Positions 11,578-22,542 of a stretch of DNA of 64,000 nucleotides are shown here, in pieces (position 1 is the stretch's first letter; every line of letters starts with the position of its first letter). The notes under the pieces are model-generated. The model had not been told where the DNA came from, did not search any database, and saw nothing but the letters and a program-made list of their open reading frames with translations. Location: the NCBI GenBank assembly GCA_949128115.1, contig OX421961.1, positions 102,071,863-102,135,862 of the forward strand, written 5' to 3'. The stretch is from Anaspis maculata (taxonomy: Eukaryota; Arthropoda; Insecta; Coleoptera; Scraptiidae). Made by a program: the position numbers and the translations under genes.

Positions 11578-12193
11578 TAGTCCAAGAGCTAGCGACAAAA
11601 AAAAGTGCAACAGTTTTCTAAAGGCTGAAACTCTGGAATATGTTACATTACTCAATTACATCCATGAAATAAACAGTCAGACACCGGTTCATTAGAACCT
11701 GCTCAATCGGCAGCCAAAAGAAGTTCGAAATGCCCGAATAGACAGTTCTGACAACGCACAGCATTGTTGTCTGACGCACAGCTCTGTTATCTGATGCAAA
11801 TATATCAGCAGTTGCAGCTGTTGTCCGAGTTACGGTTCAAATGAATCGCCCGTAGCGACATACAGATTTGGGGAAAAAATCAGAGAAGCCTTGCGTAATG
11901 GAACCATCTAATGAAGAGAGGTAAGTGCCTAGGTGTGGTCATAGCCGTAACTCAGACAACAGCTGACAGCTGTGGGTCAGACAACAGAGCTGTGCGTCAG
12001 ACAACAAAGCTGTGCGTTGTCAGAACTGTCCGTTCGGGCATTTCGGACTTCTTTTGGCTGCCGATTGAGCAGGTTCTAATGAACCGGTTTATGGCTGTTT
12101 ATTTCATGGATGTAATTGAGTAATTTAACATATTCCAGAGTTTCAGCCTTTAGAAAACTGTTAGACTTTTTTTTGTCGCCAGCTCTCCGACTA
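11578..12193 (+). mobile_element. Palindromic MITE, 616 bp, copy 1 (near-identical partner at 47933-48547)
   Basis: The ends are TAGTCCAAGAGCTAGCGAC at the left and GTCGCCAGCTCTCCGACTA at the right. The arms run in complement for about 250 bp on each side and share ACTCTGGAATATG and ATCGGCAGCCAAAAGAAG. The partner is in the opposite orientation and looks almost identical. TA next to the ends would fit a Tc1/mariner-type target, which is an inference. A 70-codon ORF in it is palindrome sequence, not a gene. Confidence 0.85.
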
Positions 12194-12893
12194 TAGACTG
12201 AGTAGTCGTCTAAAGTTATGGTCGCCTCTCCTGCATAAACAAGAAGAAGTCATAAACAAGCAGTCTGCTGCCTAGTCCCACTGAAGTTTTTCATGGTGGA
12301 GTGTTTCAGTTGCTTGTCGCCAATCCTACATTTTGCATGTGCTTGACGTGGCGTGGAAGATTTAAGGTACATATTTCTTTCTTATTTTAGCCTATCGATT
12401 GAGATAGGTAATATTGTAGTTGTTATTCATTCAGATAAACGAAGTAAGACGCCACTCACAGACGACAACAAACTCCATCAATAATGTTTCACACCAAGAG
12501 TCCTCATTCATTTGTAGCCTGGAAGCCTGGGTCAAGTTTAAGTAGCCTGAAGTCTGCTGGTCTGCTGCTTGTTTCGAATGGAGTGGCCGGTAGTTTTTCG
12601 TGTTGGTGCAGTCATTTTAAATTCAAATATAAATCCAAATAAATGTCACAAATGTCATGTGATTTGATGTTTTGAGTTACACGTCAAAAGTGACAAAACG
12701 TTATTGAACCTTGAAGACGCTAAAATGTCGGTAACTGGTAAAGTCGGTCACGTTTGGTTTGCGCGCGAGGTTCACCGAGTGACGTCATAGATTAATGAGA
12801 AACATTTTTTTCTAGAAAATTAGAGGCGCAATTAATGTGCCTGTTACATGAAAGGCTTAATTAGATCATAAATCGGAATATCATCGGAATATG
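12194..12893. other. No gene seen
   Basis: No ORF, palindrome or tandem repeat recognised in this stretch. Confidence 0.4.
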
Positions 12894-13576
12894 TACAGGG
12901 TGTTCACGATAAAATTCACCCCCCTCCAGTAGATTCCCCTTTAAGATATTTCAAAGAACTAATAACTTTTTCTTAACGATTTTTCCCAGGGACCTCAAAT
13001 CGTTCCTCTAAAAGTTTCTAATTGGTACCGTATACAGGGTGTGATATGTAATTTGACACTTATGATTTATTTTGACAAGTGAGTTGTCGGAAAAATAATA
13101 AAATAGGTAGTCAAATAATTTTGTTTCGCGGCAAGATGGCTTTGGTTTCTACAGTTCACTTAAAAAAAAGTTATTCTTGCAGCATTTTGTCTGCAGAATT
13201 CAACTCTGCATGGATAAATGGTCTAATTCGTTCCTAATACAGGGTGTCGCGTAATTTTTAATTTTCAATTTATTTGACTACCTATTTTATTATTTTTTGA
13301 CAGCTTCCTTGTCAAAATAAATCATAAATATTATATATCTTTGTAATCAGAAAGGAAGGCTTCATCAAATGATGTAATAAAATATAGGGTGTTGCATTTG
13401 GAAAAAAAAAAGTTACATGTCACACCCTGTATACGGTACCAATTGAAAACTTCTAGACGATCGATTCAAGATCCCTGGGAAAAATCGTTGAGGAAAAGTT
13501 CTTAGTTTTTTACAATATCTCAAAGGGGAATCTCCTAGGGGGGGGGGGGGGGGAATTTTATCGTGAACACCCTGTA
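12894..13576. mobile_element. Palindromic MITE with TACAGGGTGTTCACGAT ends, copy 1
   Basis: TACAGGGTGTTCACGATAAA at the left is mirrored by TTTATCGTGAACACCCTGTA at the right. The inner arms share TTTTTCCCAGGGA and ATTGGTACCGTATACAGGGT. A second copy in the same orientation is at 26024-26780. Relative to it, the left arm here lacks about 85 bp around the GATTACAAATATAT region, which is retained in the right arm. The right arm holds a 15-16 base G run, where the copy number should be treated cautiously. Confidence 0.8.
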
Positions 13577-14092
13577 CTCAAGAAAAATAACTACTTTTTC
13601 TCAATATAACACCCCATTGCGAATCAAATTATTGAGAAATGATGTCAGTTACATGCATAAACATAAAGGGGAATTTAGTGTAGGAACTTCTGTCCATAAT
13701 CATCAAACTAGAAAAAATAACGAAATTAGGGGAGAAATCCCAAAGAATGACATTTTTCTAAGATCTTTTGTACATCAATCAATAGTATTATATAACAAAA
13801 TTCCAATCGATATCAGAAATCTCAATTCAAAATTTTTCAATCAAAATTTAAAAACAATGTTAAAATCAAAAGTATATTATTCAATGGAGGAATATATTAA
13901 TGACACTTCAAAGTGGGAATAAGTAAACTTTTATACAATTACATTTTCTGTTATCATTTTATGACATTTTATTAATGTATAATTGTTATTGTTTTCTATT
14001 ATTCTTGTATGTTACCTATATACCTAATTGTTATGTATTCGACACCAGTAATGGTATATGAATAAACATTATCTATCTATCTATCTATTCCA
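13577..14092 (+). pseudogene. 5'-truncated LINE 3' end (ORF2 C-terminus plus microsatellite tail)
   Basis: The ORF ending at 13922 has the pattern HNHQTR--N--R, then LYNKIP-DIRN-NSK-F---LK and SKVYYSMEEYIND. This is the C-terminal tail seen in many arthropod Jockey/CR1-like reverse transcriptases (NTR, then LPN-IK, then YYSVDEFLN). A short 3' UTR follows with AATAAA, ending in (TATC)n at about 14066-14092, a typical microsatellite tail of such LINEs. The reverse transcriptase domain itself is missing. The MITE at 12894-13576 abuts its 5' side. Confidence 0.7.
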
Positions 14093-14129
14093 CTTTTTTT
14101 TCGCTAAAATTCTCTGTGCGCCTAATTTA

Positions 14130-14595
14130 TTATTTCCGACCCCTCAGTTTTCTTCAATGCAGTCATCGTCATCCTGCATATGATGATACACTCCCCCCCC
14201 CTCTAACTTCAAAATTCAATACTATTCAAAATGGCACTACCTACATTGTGATACATCAAACTGAAGGAAATTAAATTCTCTTTCTGAAAAAGTATTTCAA
14301 AAATGTTTCACCTCTGCCCCAATAAATTGGATATTCGGAGAATTTTACATGAAAAACGGGAGGTTTTGATAATGTTGGAAATATTTTTTTCAGAAAGATG
14401 ATCTAATTGCTTTGAATTTGATGTACATATCGCAATGTAGTACATATTGTCATTATTTTTTTAATTGGAGGGGGGGAGCGAAGAGGTGAATTCAGGTGGT
14501 ACTTTTCCACAGAAAATTTTCTCCTTCGATGCTATGCAGGATGACGTTGACTGCCACACTGAAGAGAATTGAGGGGTTGAAAATATTAAATTGAA
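14130..14595. mobile_element. Palindromic MITE-like element, about 465 bp
   Basis: CGACCCCTCAGTTTTCTTC and GTCATCCTGCAT at the left pair with ATGCAGGATGACGTTGAC and GAGAATTGAGGGGTTG at the right. Inner sections such as TCTTTCTGAAAAA also pair. The arms are clearly diverged, so this is an older insertion than the 616 bp family. Confidence 0.65.
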
Positions 14596-14696
14596 ATCCA
14601 AATTGAATTAAAGAAAATCTAATTCTCTTCAATCCGATTGAAAGTAGTTGGTGACATTTGAATTTTTGAAGTTGGGGTAGGTGGGGGCGAAGGGGC

Positions 14697-14840
14697 TAAA
14701 GATAGAAATTCGCCAATGTATGTTTATGTTCCCCTCAATATAAAAATCGACCTGTTTTTGCTCGAAGAAATCTTCATTAAGAATCGAGACTTAGTATTAC
14801 AAGTGGATAGTTTTCCAATGATCACCCGGTATGTTATGCT
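14697..14840 (+). repeat. Dispersed repeat family, copy 2 (see 10777-10923)
   Basis: Matches the reverse complement of 10777-10923 over about 145 bp and ends in GATCACCCGGTAT. The ORF that runs through it is not conserved in the other copies. Confidence 0.65.
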
Positions 14841-15900
14841 TAGCATTAAGTGCAATGGAAGCAGCAACAACAACAGATGCGTTATGTTTTACGGAATTAA
14901 TCGTCGGACGTATATACCTGATGCCTACTTATAGTTTTCCTGTCTAAACTTACCGCACCGAGCAGTAAACTCTAATAGGAAACTACACTCGTCAGATATG
15001 GAGGTATTATTATGAAGACGCCGCTCTTGAGTCTTAAGTACAATATGAAGAAAAAGTTTTGAAGCAGAGTTTTTAGACGCGTGTCAAGAGATCTCTTAAT
15101 GCTAGGTTGGCATTATTAGCATATATCCCAAGACGCAAGAGAAGAGTGAGTCTTGTTTATGGTAGAATTGCACACCTGAAGGCGAACGCGATACGGCGTG
15201 TGTGCACCTTCAAAACATACTTATACCAGCATGATTTGCGAATGGGTATTGGGAATATTGGTATAATCATAATCTGAAGTAAGTAGGTATCGGGTAGGTA
15301 ATCTGGTAGTAATTGTGTACAGTAATTCAGACTGCAATTTTTGAATGCTTGGCTAATTCACTGGGTAGGTAGGGTGCTTGATGATGCAATTAAATATGGG
15401 TGGCGCCTGATGATGATATAATTATTTATGGAAAAGGAATTCAGCTAAAAAGGTGCAAGGCAAATCTACCGCCTGCATATTCTTGTAATCGTGACACTTT
15501 TATTAGTTTATTACTTCTTATTATAATAAGCATTCAAGTGGCTCAGCTGTCAACATTTCAGTGTTCGCGGTTAGGTACCTAGATACCGTAGATGGTTGAT
15601 ACATGATATATTCAAACGAAGATTCAAAACTCTGACGGGAATTTTCTGAATTTCTTTAAAGAAAAAATCTCTGTTATAACATAATCAAAAGTCCCCTCCA
15701 ATCCCGTGTGACCTTCCCCATTTTCCAGAGCTTCTTCTTCCACGATTATCTTTCGTGCTTATCTATGAAACACAGCGTAGGTATGTTGCGGCACTGTTCT
15801 GTAGTGGAAGACCGTCTTCCACATCTAACCATCTAAAACATTACGTCTTCCGAAGACGTAAACTGTTTCAGTAAAATAAAAAAAGTGTCAATTCCCACAG
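14841..15900. other. No gene seen
   Basis: AT-rich intergenic DNA with taggtaggta-type low complexity and no supported feature. Confidence 0.4.
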
Positions 15901-15904
15901 AAAA

Positions 15905-15985
15905 AACCTATATACAGGTGAGGATCGAACTTTGAAGTGCGGCGTGTAAAGCAACGCTTCTTCCACTACACCACAGACCGCCGCA
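15905..15985 (-). repeat. tRNA-derived SINE-like unit
   Basis: On the minus strand an A-box-like TGGTGTAGTGGAA (15961-15973) is followed by a B box GTTCGATCC at about 15922-15932. The spacing is that of a tRNA, but the stems do not form a clean cloverleaf. Compare the similar TGTGGTGTGGTGG unit at 29885-29960. Confidence 0.5.
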
Positions 15986-16010
15986 AAATGTCGGCCAACA
16001 TATGTTGTGA

Positions 16011-16443
16011 TAATATTAATAATAATAAATTTATTCATTCTCAACAATGATATATCACATAGAACAAGTCATAAAAAAAAGACACATAATATACATGTAA
16101 GTACATAAAGTAGTAGGTACAGTATACAAATAAATTAATAAGGTGGTTATATCACAATACAATTCAGAAATTCATCTACGGAATAATAACATTTTTCGAT
16201 TAGGTATAGTTTAGTTTCAGATTTAAATCTTGTGAAGCTTTCAATGTTTTTAATTCTATTGGGGAGCTTGCGAAATATCTGGCCACAACAGAATTCAGGA
16301 TACTTTTCGTACAGCGCGGTACGATGCTTCGGCAATCTGATCTCCTGGCCAGCTCTTGTTTCGTAAGTATGAAATGCATTGTTATTTATAAACAAATTTT
16401 GGTTTTTATGGACATAAATACAACATTTTAAAATGAACAAAGA
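16011..16443 (-). pseudogene. 5'-truncated LINE 3' end
   Basis: The minus-strand ORF contains YVHKN, then YETR-G, RLPKHRTALYEK, LPNRIKN and KCYYSVDEFLN. This is the C-terminal signature of Jockey/CR1-like reverse transcriptases of arthropods. Its 3' side ends in AATAAATTTATTATTATTA, an (ATT)n-type tail. Only about the last 97 residues of ORF2 remain. The related fragment at 13577-14092 is a different, diverged element. Confidence 0.75.
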
Positions 16444-16450
16444 TGTGTTT

Positions 16451-17700
16451 CATAGGCAGGCATGAAAAATGAACTTGGAAGAAGAAGCCTTGCAAAACAG
16501 GGAAGCTCACACGGGATTGGAGCAGACTTCTGATATATTACAGCTGAGACCATTTAGGGTCGGTTTCCTATACTTTCAGCCGGTCATCAATAGGTGTTTT
16601 CATAAGGATTTTGTGTTTCGGTGGGCATGCGCAAGATTTGACAGTTCGTGTCGGCTAGCTGCGAGAGTCTGGCAAGCACACGGAGGTCGAATTTTTGCCG
16701 ACCGGCAAGGAACGTGAGCATGCGCTCTAGATCTGATGAAAACTACCATTTATCCACACTGTAGATCTAAAATACAGATCTTTTTTTTGGTTCTGGGGCC
16801 CGCCTGTTTGCGAAGACTGGGGAAAAACAGATTTCACCATCGTTTACATCGATTGTCGAGATGCGTACCTAAGTTATAGGATAAGAAATGATGAAAGTGC
16901 CTTCGCGTCAAGCCAATCTGCGGATTGGTAACTTCATGACAATGAGAAAATACTTTGAATTTGAACTTTTGGTAATTACTGACCATAACCATCATGAAAA
17001 TCACAAGAACAGGACACGTGTACGAAGCACTATAAACACCATTCGATTTTTCTTCATCTCCGCTATCATTAAAGTCTTCTATTTCCTTTTTCGTTGTGTT
17101 TATTGTTGCATACAGACGACAGGAGTTGAAGAGAAAATGTCTGTGATTATCACTCGAGCGAACCAACACAGATATTTCTATCGATAATATGTACACGTTG
17201 TTAGCTAATACACTTAGGACAGGCTGTGATGTGATGATAGATAGTTAAAGATAGTTAGGTAACGGAATCGGAAGTGACCTCCCACATATCACGATGTGTG
17301 GTTGTAGGTAAGTGAGTATAGGTATTAACTGTCAATATAGGTAGGTACGTACCTACATTATAAGACAGTAATATAACATGTCAGTGAAAGTAATATAATA
17401 TTCTGTAACATTATTCAAGCTCGAGAGAGAGATTATGAAAAATCCATCATTCTCAGAACACTCTCGCTTTCGGGCATCAAAACGGCAGGTATAGGTAGGT
17501 AATGCGTGATGGTAGAGGTATGTCGATTTAGATTATGAAGCGATTTTTTTTCGCCCAATTACTGTCGCACCAGTGGCGTATACATGCATGCGTTATTTAG
17601 CTTGTATACTCCTAACAAGCGAATACGCCTCATGGGCATGAGGCTCAGTAGCGCACTTCCTTTTTGGAGGATTAGTGAATGCAAGATGTTAAGTAATTAG
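16451..17700. other. No confirmed gene; overlapping ORFs of unknown status
   Basis: Opposed ORFs of 99 and 120 codons overlap at 16834-17196. The minus-strand one has an acidic stretch followed by a hydrophobic segment (PVLVIFMMVMVS), but nothing identifies it. The interval 17560-17700 carries a CAGTGGCGTA word and the dispersed repeat shared with 9735. Confidence 0.35.
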
Positions 17701-17714
17701 GGTTCTACCGTCTT

Positions 17715-17880
17715 GGGCAAAAAATTCCAATATGGCGGCCAAAATATCGACAGAATCATGAAATTTGGCTTGAAAATCAGAATGATTGTACTAGACAAGG
17801 GTAAGTTCCAAGTTTCATGAAAATCGTTCCACTAATAAGAGATTTCAATATGGCGGCCAAGATGGCGGCAGACTTATGAT
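17715..17880 (+). repeat. Degenerate repeats containing ATGGCGGCC words
   Basis: Two units carry AATATGGCGGC (17729-17739 and 17847-17857), plus AAGATGGCGGC (17859-17869), separated by AAAATCGTTCCACTAATAAG. The same phrase set recurs at 21195-21780. The AAnATGGCGGC word equals the known YY1/Pleiohomeotic binding consensus; whether it is bound is unknown. Confidence 0.6.
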
Positions 17881-18694
17881 CTGCTGACATTGTCATCATC
17901 TCCATCTTTTCTGTTCACCGAATACTGAATATATGTATACTAAACGGCCATGACCAAAGAACTGATATGTAATGTAATGCGTGGGTATCAATAAAACCCC
18001 CACACATGCACGACAAGATTCGGAACATTCACAAAACTTGTAGCCAGTACCGTTATCTGGGCTAACTTTGAAACACTTTTTGCTTATTTTTCGCCACCAC
18101 GCTTCGCCAAAATATCCAGAATTATCAGTTAATTCCATCTGGTAGAGCATTTTTTTGAGACTCATCCAGGAGCAACAGGATGGATATTTCTTTAATATTC
18201 ACCCTCTAATAACTGAGGAAGGGGTAAAATGAGACAGTAACTATAAAACTCGAACTAAAATGTACCTAGTGGAAATTATATTTGCACTTCTCCAGGGCAT
18301 GTTGAGACATCATAAATCAAAAATATATATATTTCTCGACCCACCAAAGGAGAAACGTAAAAATGTCTGGAAAATTGTATTTATTAGAGCATAAACAAGT
18401 TATAACGGATATGACGAAAACTGAAATTTCTGTCGCCCGGCGGACGCTGTAGATACCTACCGATCTTCATATCGGCTTCGGACAAACTAGAACTACTGAA
18501 AGTGCCATTGGCAATCACTTGCAAGGTTTGTTCAATATATAATATTCGGCATGTCTCAACCTAACCTGAAAAGTGACATTTTTTACTCAAACCTCTGTGA
18601 AATTTTGACCGTTCATGTTTGAGGTTACATTTTTACATCAACCTGATAATAATCAGGTTTGATTTGAAAACTGAGATTTTCATTTTGTCAAAAT
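17881..18694. other. No confirmed gene
   Basis: The minus-strand ORF at 17896-18165 is Cys-rich near its middle (CECSESCRAC) but has no recognised domain. The rest, including CAACCTAACCTG, holds nothing I can name. Confidence 0.35.
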
Positions 18695-19135
18695 CTAAAA
18701 TACATTTCTAAGCGGCAACTGAGACTCTCGATACCATGAATTCCACCTTTTCCACAATCCACCTTTCCCATGAGAAAAATCACTTGCGCGCATACCTGTG
18801 AGCGCATACTCCCGCCAGTACAAACGGCTTCTACAAACCGCTAGTACTGTGTTCACAGCTATGCGTTCAGCTCTCGCGGGAAAGGTCGATACCTGTGAGG
18901 GCAGAACTAGCGGTCTGTAGTAGCCGTTTGTACTAACCGGAGCATGCGCTCGCAGGTATGCGCGCACATAATTTTTCGTAACCGACGTGATTTGCTCCAA
19001 ATTTCCACTAACCACTTTCACTTGACTATCATAACTACCAATTGTGCTGTAAGTACCTAACCTGATGAAACGTGAATTGCTTTCAAAAAATTCCAACACC
19101 AATAAAGGTGCTAGTGCTGCTACAAGACAATTCAT
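18695..19135 (-). CDS. Unidentified 146-codon ORF crossed by a palindrome
   Basis: I do not recognise this ORF. The first 55 or so residues (MNCLVAALAPLLVLEFF..., then GSYDSQVKVVSGNLEQITSV) begin with a hydrophobic segment that could be a signal or anchor peptide. From about residue 57 to 118 the reading frame runs through an inverted repeat (18784-18967), so that part is probably inserted DNA. The last 28 residues lie beyond the repeat. It could be a chance ORF, or an exon of an unknown gene interrupted by a MITE. No splice sites or neighbours support a gene model. Confidence 0.2.
   Translation of the reverse strand: MNCLVAALAPLLVLEFFESNSRFIRLGTYSTIGSYDSQVKVVSGNLEQITSVTKNYVRAYLRAHAPVSTNGYYRPLVLPSQVSTFPARAERIAVNTVLAVCRSRLYWREYALTGMRASDFSHGKGGLWKRWNSWYRESQLPLRNVF
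18784..18967. mobile_element. Palindromic MITE, about 184 bp
   Basis: GCGCGCATACCTGTGAGCGC at the left is mirrored by GCGCTCGCAGGTATGCGCGC at the right. AGTACAAACGGCT and CCGCTAGT inside also pair with the opposite arm. The GC-rich ends stand out against AT-rich surroundings. Confidence 0.75.
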
Positions 19136-19607
19136 GAGGTTACACCTTGTCTCAAGTTACCCTAACAGTCTCAGCTAACCTCATTTGACTGTACAATGTA
19201 GGTATAGGTCGCTCAAACCATAAATAATATCCATGATGCATGTCGTAGCTCAACTCAATGCTAGGGTGCCCGGGTATAAGAGGATAAGTCAAAAAACACA
19301 ATTTTAGTGGAACGATATTTTTCTGTTCATAGTAAGTGATATAACTAATATACTCAACAATAATACTTATTTGATTTATGTCAACTTACCTATATCAATA
19401 TATTTAGATGAACAAAATTGATTATGCAGAGGGCATATCCTTCAGACTCAACTATTTTCGAAAAGACATGACTTATACTTTTTTGACTGACTGAACTCAC
19501 AACCTCTCTCCTGGCCAATCCGGATTGGCGGTGTTTGAAGTCACGTTATATTCGTGAAGATATCGTGAGAATTTTACGCATTCAAAAATAAAAAGTAAAT
19601 ATTCACG

Positions 19608-20060
19608 CATTCGTCACGTTTTCGACACAAACAAAACACCGTCACTAGTTTTACTTTGTCGAGATTAGCTGCGTAACATGAAAATACCGTTACAACTTTG
19701 TGTATCAAGAAAGACACAGATATAATAGATATTGCTAACGTTGTCGTCACGTTTTCGACTAGAAGAAACCGTCACTATTTTTACTTTGTCGGGATTAGCT
19801 GTCTAACGTGAAGATACCGTGACAATTTTGGGTACCAAAAAATTATACAGATTCATGCTGATTGCTGACGTTTTCGTCACGTTCTCGACCTTAATAAACC
19901 GTCACTATTTTTACTGTCGGGATTGGCGGTATTCTAACGTGAAAATAACGTGACAATTTTAGGTACCAAGAATGATACAAACTATAATGCTACACCTTGA
20001 AATAACACGTTTTCGACAGTAAAAATCCGTCACTATTTCCAAATATACCTGCAGTCATCG
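19608..20060 (+). repeat. Tandem repeat, about 3.5 degenerate units of 127-136 bp
   Basis: The phrase CGTCACGTTTTCGAC recurs near 19611, 19747, 19874 and 20003. Each is followed by ACCGTCACTATTTTTACT, GTCGGGATTAGC and GTGACAATTTT. Further CGTCAC/GTGACG words continue to about 20200 in less ordered form. The units are diverged, so this is an old minisatellite-like array. Confidence 0.7.
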
Positions 20061-20199
20061 ATACGTCAACTTTACGATACATAACGATTTTGTAACGTTC
20101 GATTATGTTGAAAAACGTGAACGACTGAATGTGACGGTTTATTCGCTTGCCTCGTTTTCGTCACGAGTTTTCCAACGTGTGAAAAAAAAAAATCGTCAC

Positions 20200-21190
20200 G
20201 TGTGCTGCCTGGGTATGTAACTCGTCACCCTGTATGGTAACCTATAGTTCAACTGACCAGATCTCGGTCACTATCACTTGCATCCTTGATAAGAAAACTT
20301 ATACACATTCACGACATCATTCCCAAATTCGCTACGATTGTATCGTTTTGAAAATTCCGTTCAATGTACCTAGCACGTCACTGGGTTCCGGACTCTCGAT
20401 TGCGTCCGTTGCAGCTGGTGAATTTGGAAGAGTTTTTTCAGCGCCTCTAGCAAGTCTCTTTGAAATTTGGCGTGTTTGCCGGGGTGAAATTTGCTCTTCA
20501 AACGCATCAAGATCCACACAAAATGAGTAACTTTAATGTTTTATTATTATCATGCTGGGATGCACAAATACAAATTATCATGAATATCATTAAAACGAAC
20601 GCGCGCGTGAGTGATAAATTTCGTAACTACCAACATCAACCGACATTATCAACTCACTTTTTAATGGGGGGCTTCTGCTGCTACCTAAACCCATAGTATT
20701 TTTGCCAAATTATGATTGCTAATAAGTGGTGATCCGTATGCCCACGGGTGACACGTCGCCGAGCTCTTCTTTGCACAGGATCTGGAAAAAATTGAATTTT
20801 TTGCGAGTGAGAAAATGGCTATGCACAGAAAAGATATACGAGTAGGTAGTACCTCATTATATTGAAATAATAGGAACCTTTCGGATATCTGTCAATGGTT
20901 ATCGCTACAATGTATGATATTCGGGCTAACATAGGTAATGTTTATTGCAGAGTGTGCTGACCTTTTGCTTTCCTCAGGTAGTCGTCACATTGACAGTTGA
21001 TTTTTCCCTTACCTACACCATTTTTCCGCTTTTCAGACAAAACAAATATCTAACACACTTCTCACGGGGTGAGTTATACTGCGCATATTCTCGAGAAAAT
21101 CACTTTTATAAGGTGATAGATGATGTTGAAGAAAGTTCTAATTAACCAGCCAAAAGTAAGATTCAAGTGTTTTTGTTATTAAAATCGGTT
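20200..21190. other. No gene seen
   Basis: Overlapping ORFs of 61-98 codons at 20234-20696 show no motif. I see no repeat partner for the rest. Confidence 0.4.
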
Positions 21191-21194
21191 GACG

Positions 21195-21780
21195 TGTGGG
21201 AAGTCAATATGGCGGGCCAAGATGGCAGAGAATCGTGAACAGACAAACTTACCTCTCCAATTTCATTACAATCGGTTTAGGTCGAGGTTTAGGTAGGTAC
21301 AGTTGTGTTGTAATAAACTTTATTGACACGGCCGCAATTATCAAATCGGCGATGTCAAGACATCGGGACATGAAAGCGGCCTGAAATGTTCAGAATACGC
21401 CGATTTGATAATTGCAGCCGTTCCAATGAATTATATCACAACAACTGTACTTATGAAAAATGAAGTTCCATATGGCGGCCGAGCCAAGATGACATCAAAT
21501 CGTGAAATCCACCTTACATTCATAAATCGTTACAACGAGACCAAAGTATGCTACAATAAGTTTCATCCTCGGTTTCATCACAATCGGTTCACTAATGGAA
21601 AAGTTAAAGATGGCAGCTAATCGTGAAAAAGATCCTAAAATCATACACCTTTGTACGAGATAGAGTCACGACTAGTCTTCCAGTTTTATCAAAATCGAAT
21701 CATTCATAAAGTTCAATATGGCGGGGAAAGGGGCAAGATGGCAGATTTTTTGGTGAAAATGTTATGACTATCTACTGCTC
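21195..21780 (+). repeat. Degenerate repeats with ATGGCGG words, larger block
   Basis: Phrases such as TTTCATCACAATCGGTTCACTAAT, CAATATGGCGGG and CCAAGATGGCAGA recur at about 21205, 21470, 21590 and 21715. They match the block at 17715-17880. The MITE at 21299-21451 is inserted within it. Confidence 0.6.
21299..21451. mobile_element. MITE, about 153 bp, ACAGTTGTGTTGT ends
   Basis: ACAGTTGTGTTGTAATAAA and ATTATCAAATCGGCG at the left pair with CGCCGATTTGATAAT and TTATATCACAACAACTGT at the right. The arms are about 53 bp and close to perfect. Confidence 0.75.
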
Positions 21781-22197
21781 AAAGGTGCGTGGTAGTAAAT
21801 TTAAAAAGAAACGGTTTTAGGATCACCATCAGAAGATACGTGACAGGACGAATGGCAAAGTGCGACTAATAGAAATTTTTCCGGAAATAGAAAGTGCGCT
21901 AAAAATTCTGAAACCATAATATTTTCAAGGTATCACAAAATTACCCACCTTTCGGAGAGAAAAGAGTAAAAGACTCTGGAAGCACAAAAAAAGACCTGAA
22001 TACCTTTACCTATACTTGGCAACAAAATTTGGATGCCGAAATAAACCTTTATCTATTCCCGTATCGTACTGGCCACTTTTCGACACGCAAATAATGCGTG
22101 TCGTACTGGCGCTTGACTTTTATGACACTGAAAGGCATTTCTACCTCTAGAATTTTCTAATTTCTTCCAAATATTTGCGACGAAATAGATAAAATAG

Positions 22198-22320
22198 TAT
22201 ATTACACTCGTTTAATAAGACGTTTCGTCACACTCCTTTCTTTGGGACCCTCCTCACTGCGTTCGTCGGGCCCCAAAAACAGTCGTGTGACAAAATTCGT
22301 CTTATCAAACTCGTATAATA
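22198..22320. mobile_element. Small palindromic element
   Basis: ACTCGTTTAATAAGACGTTT and CGTCACAC at the left pair with GTGTGACAAAATTCGTCTTA and TCAAACTCGT at the right. The element is about 120 bp. Confidence 0.6.
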
Positions 22321-22330
22321 ATATACTATT

Positions 22331-22541
22331 ATCCAATCCTATTGAATAATATGCACGCACTATCACGCGTCACGCGTATACATGCCTACATTTTTCCATA
22401 AGACTGGATAAATCATAGTACCTATTCTACTCGCGGGTAATGGCTATTACTCATTCGGATACTTTACGACACTCGCCAACATCGACACTCGACATCCTCA
22501 TGAGTAAGAAGCAATTATTACCCGCTTGTTAAATAATAATA
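22331..22541 (+). repeat. Dispersed hairpin repeat, copy 1 (partner at 44457-44637)
   Basis: Shares AATCCTATTGAATAAT, ACTCGCGGGTAATGGCT, ACTCATTCGGAT and CTCATGAGTAAGAAGCAAT with 44457-44637 in the same orientation. GCGGGTAAT and ATTACCCGC form the base of an internal hairpin. The 1.5 kb palindrome starts immediately after it. Confidence 0.7.
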
Positions 22542-22542
22542 C

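Noticed and set aside
11911..12123. 70-codon ORF conserved between two loci (also 48003-48215, minus)
   Set aside because: It lies inside the arms of two near-identical palindromic MITEs; conservation comes from the element, and there is no known domain.
16834..17196. Two opposed ORFs of 99 and 120 codons
   Set aside because: They overlap fully, so at most one is real. The hydrophobic stretch alone does not identify a gene.
17896..18165. 89-codon minus-strand ORF with a Cys cluster
   Set aside because: No recognised domain, no splice context and no second copy; too little to call a gene.
18545..18570. Telomere-like CCTAACC words
   Set aside because: Only one or two units of a TTAGG-type repeat; not an array.
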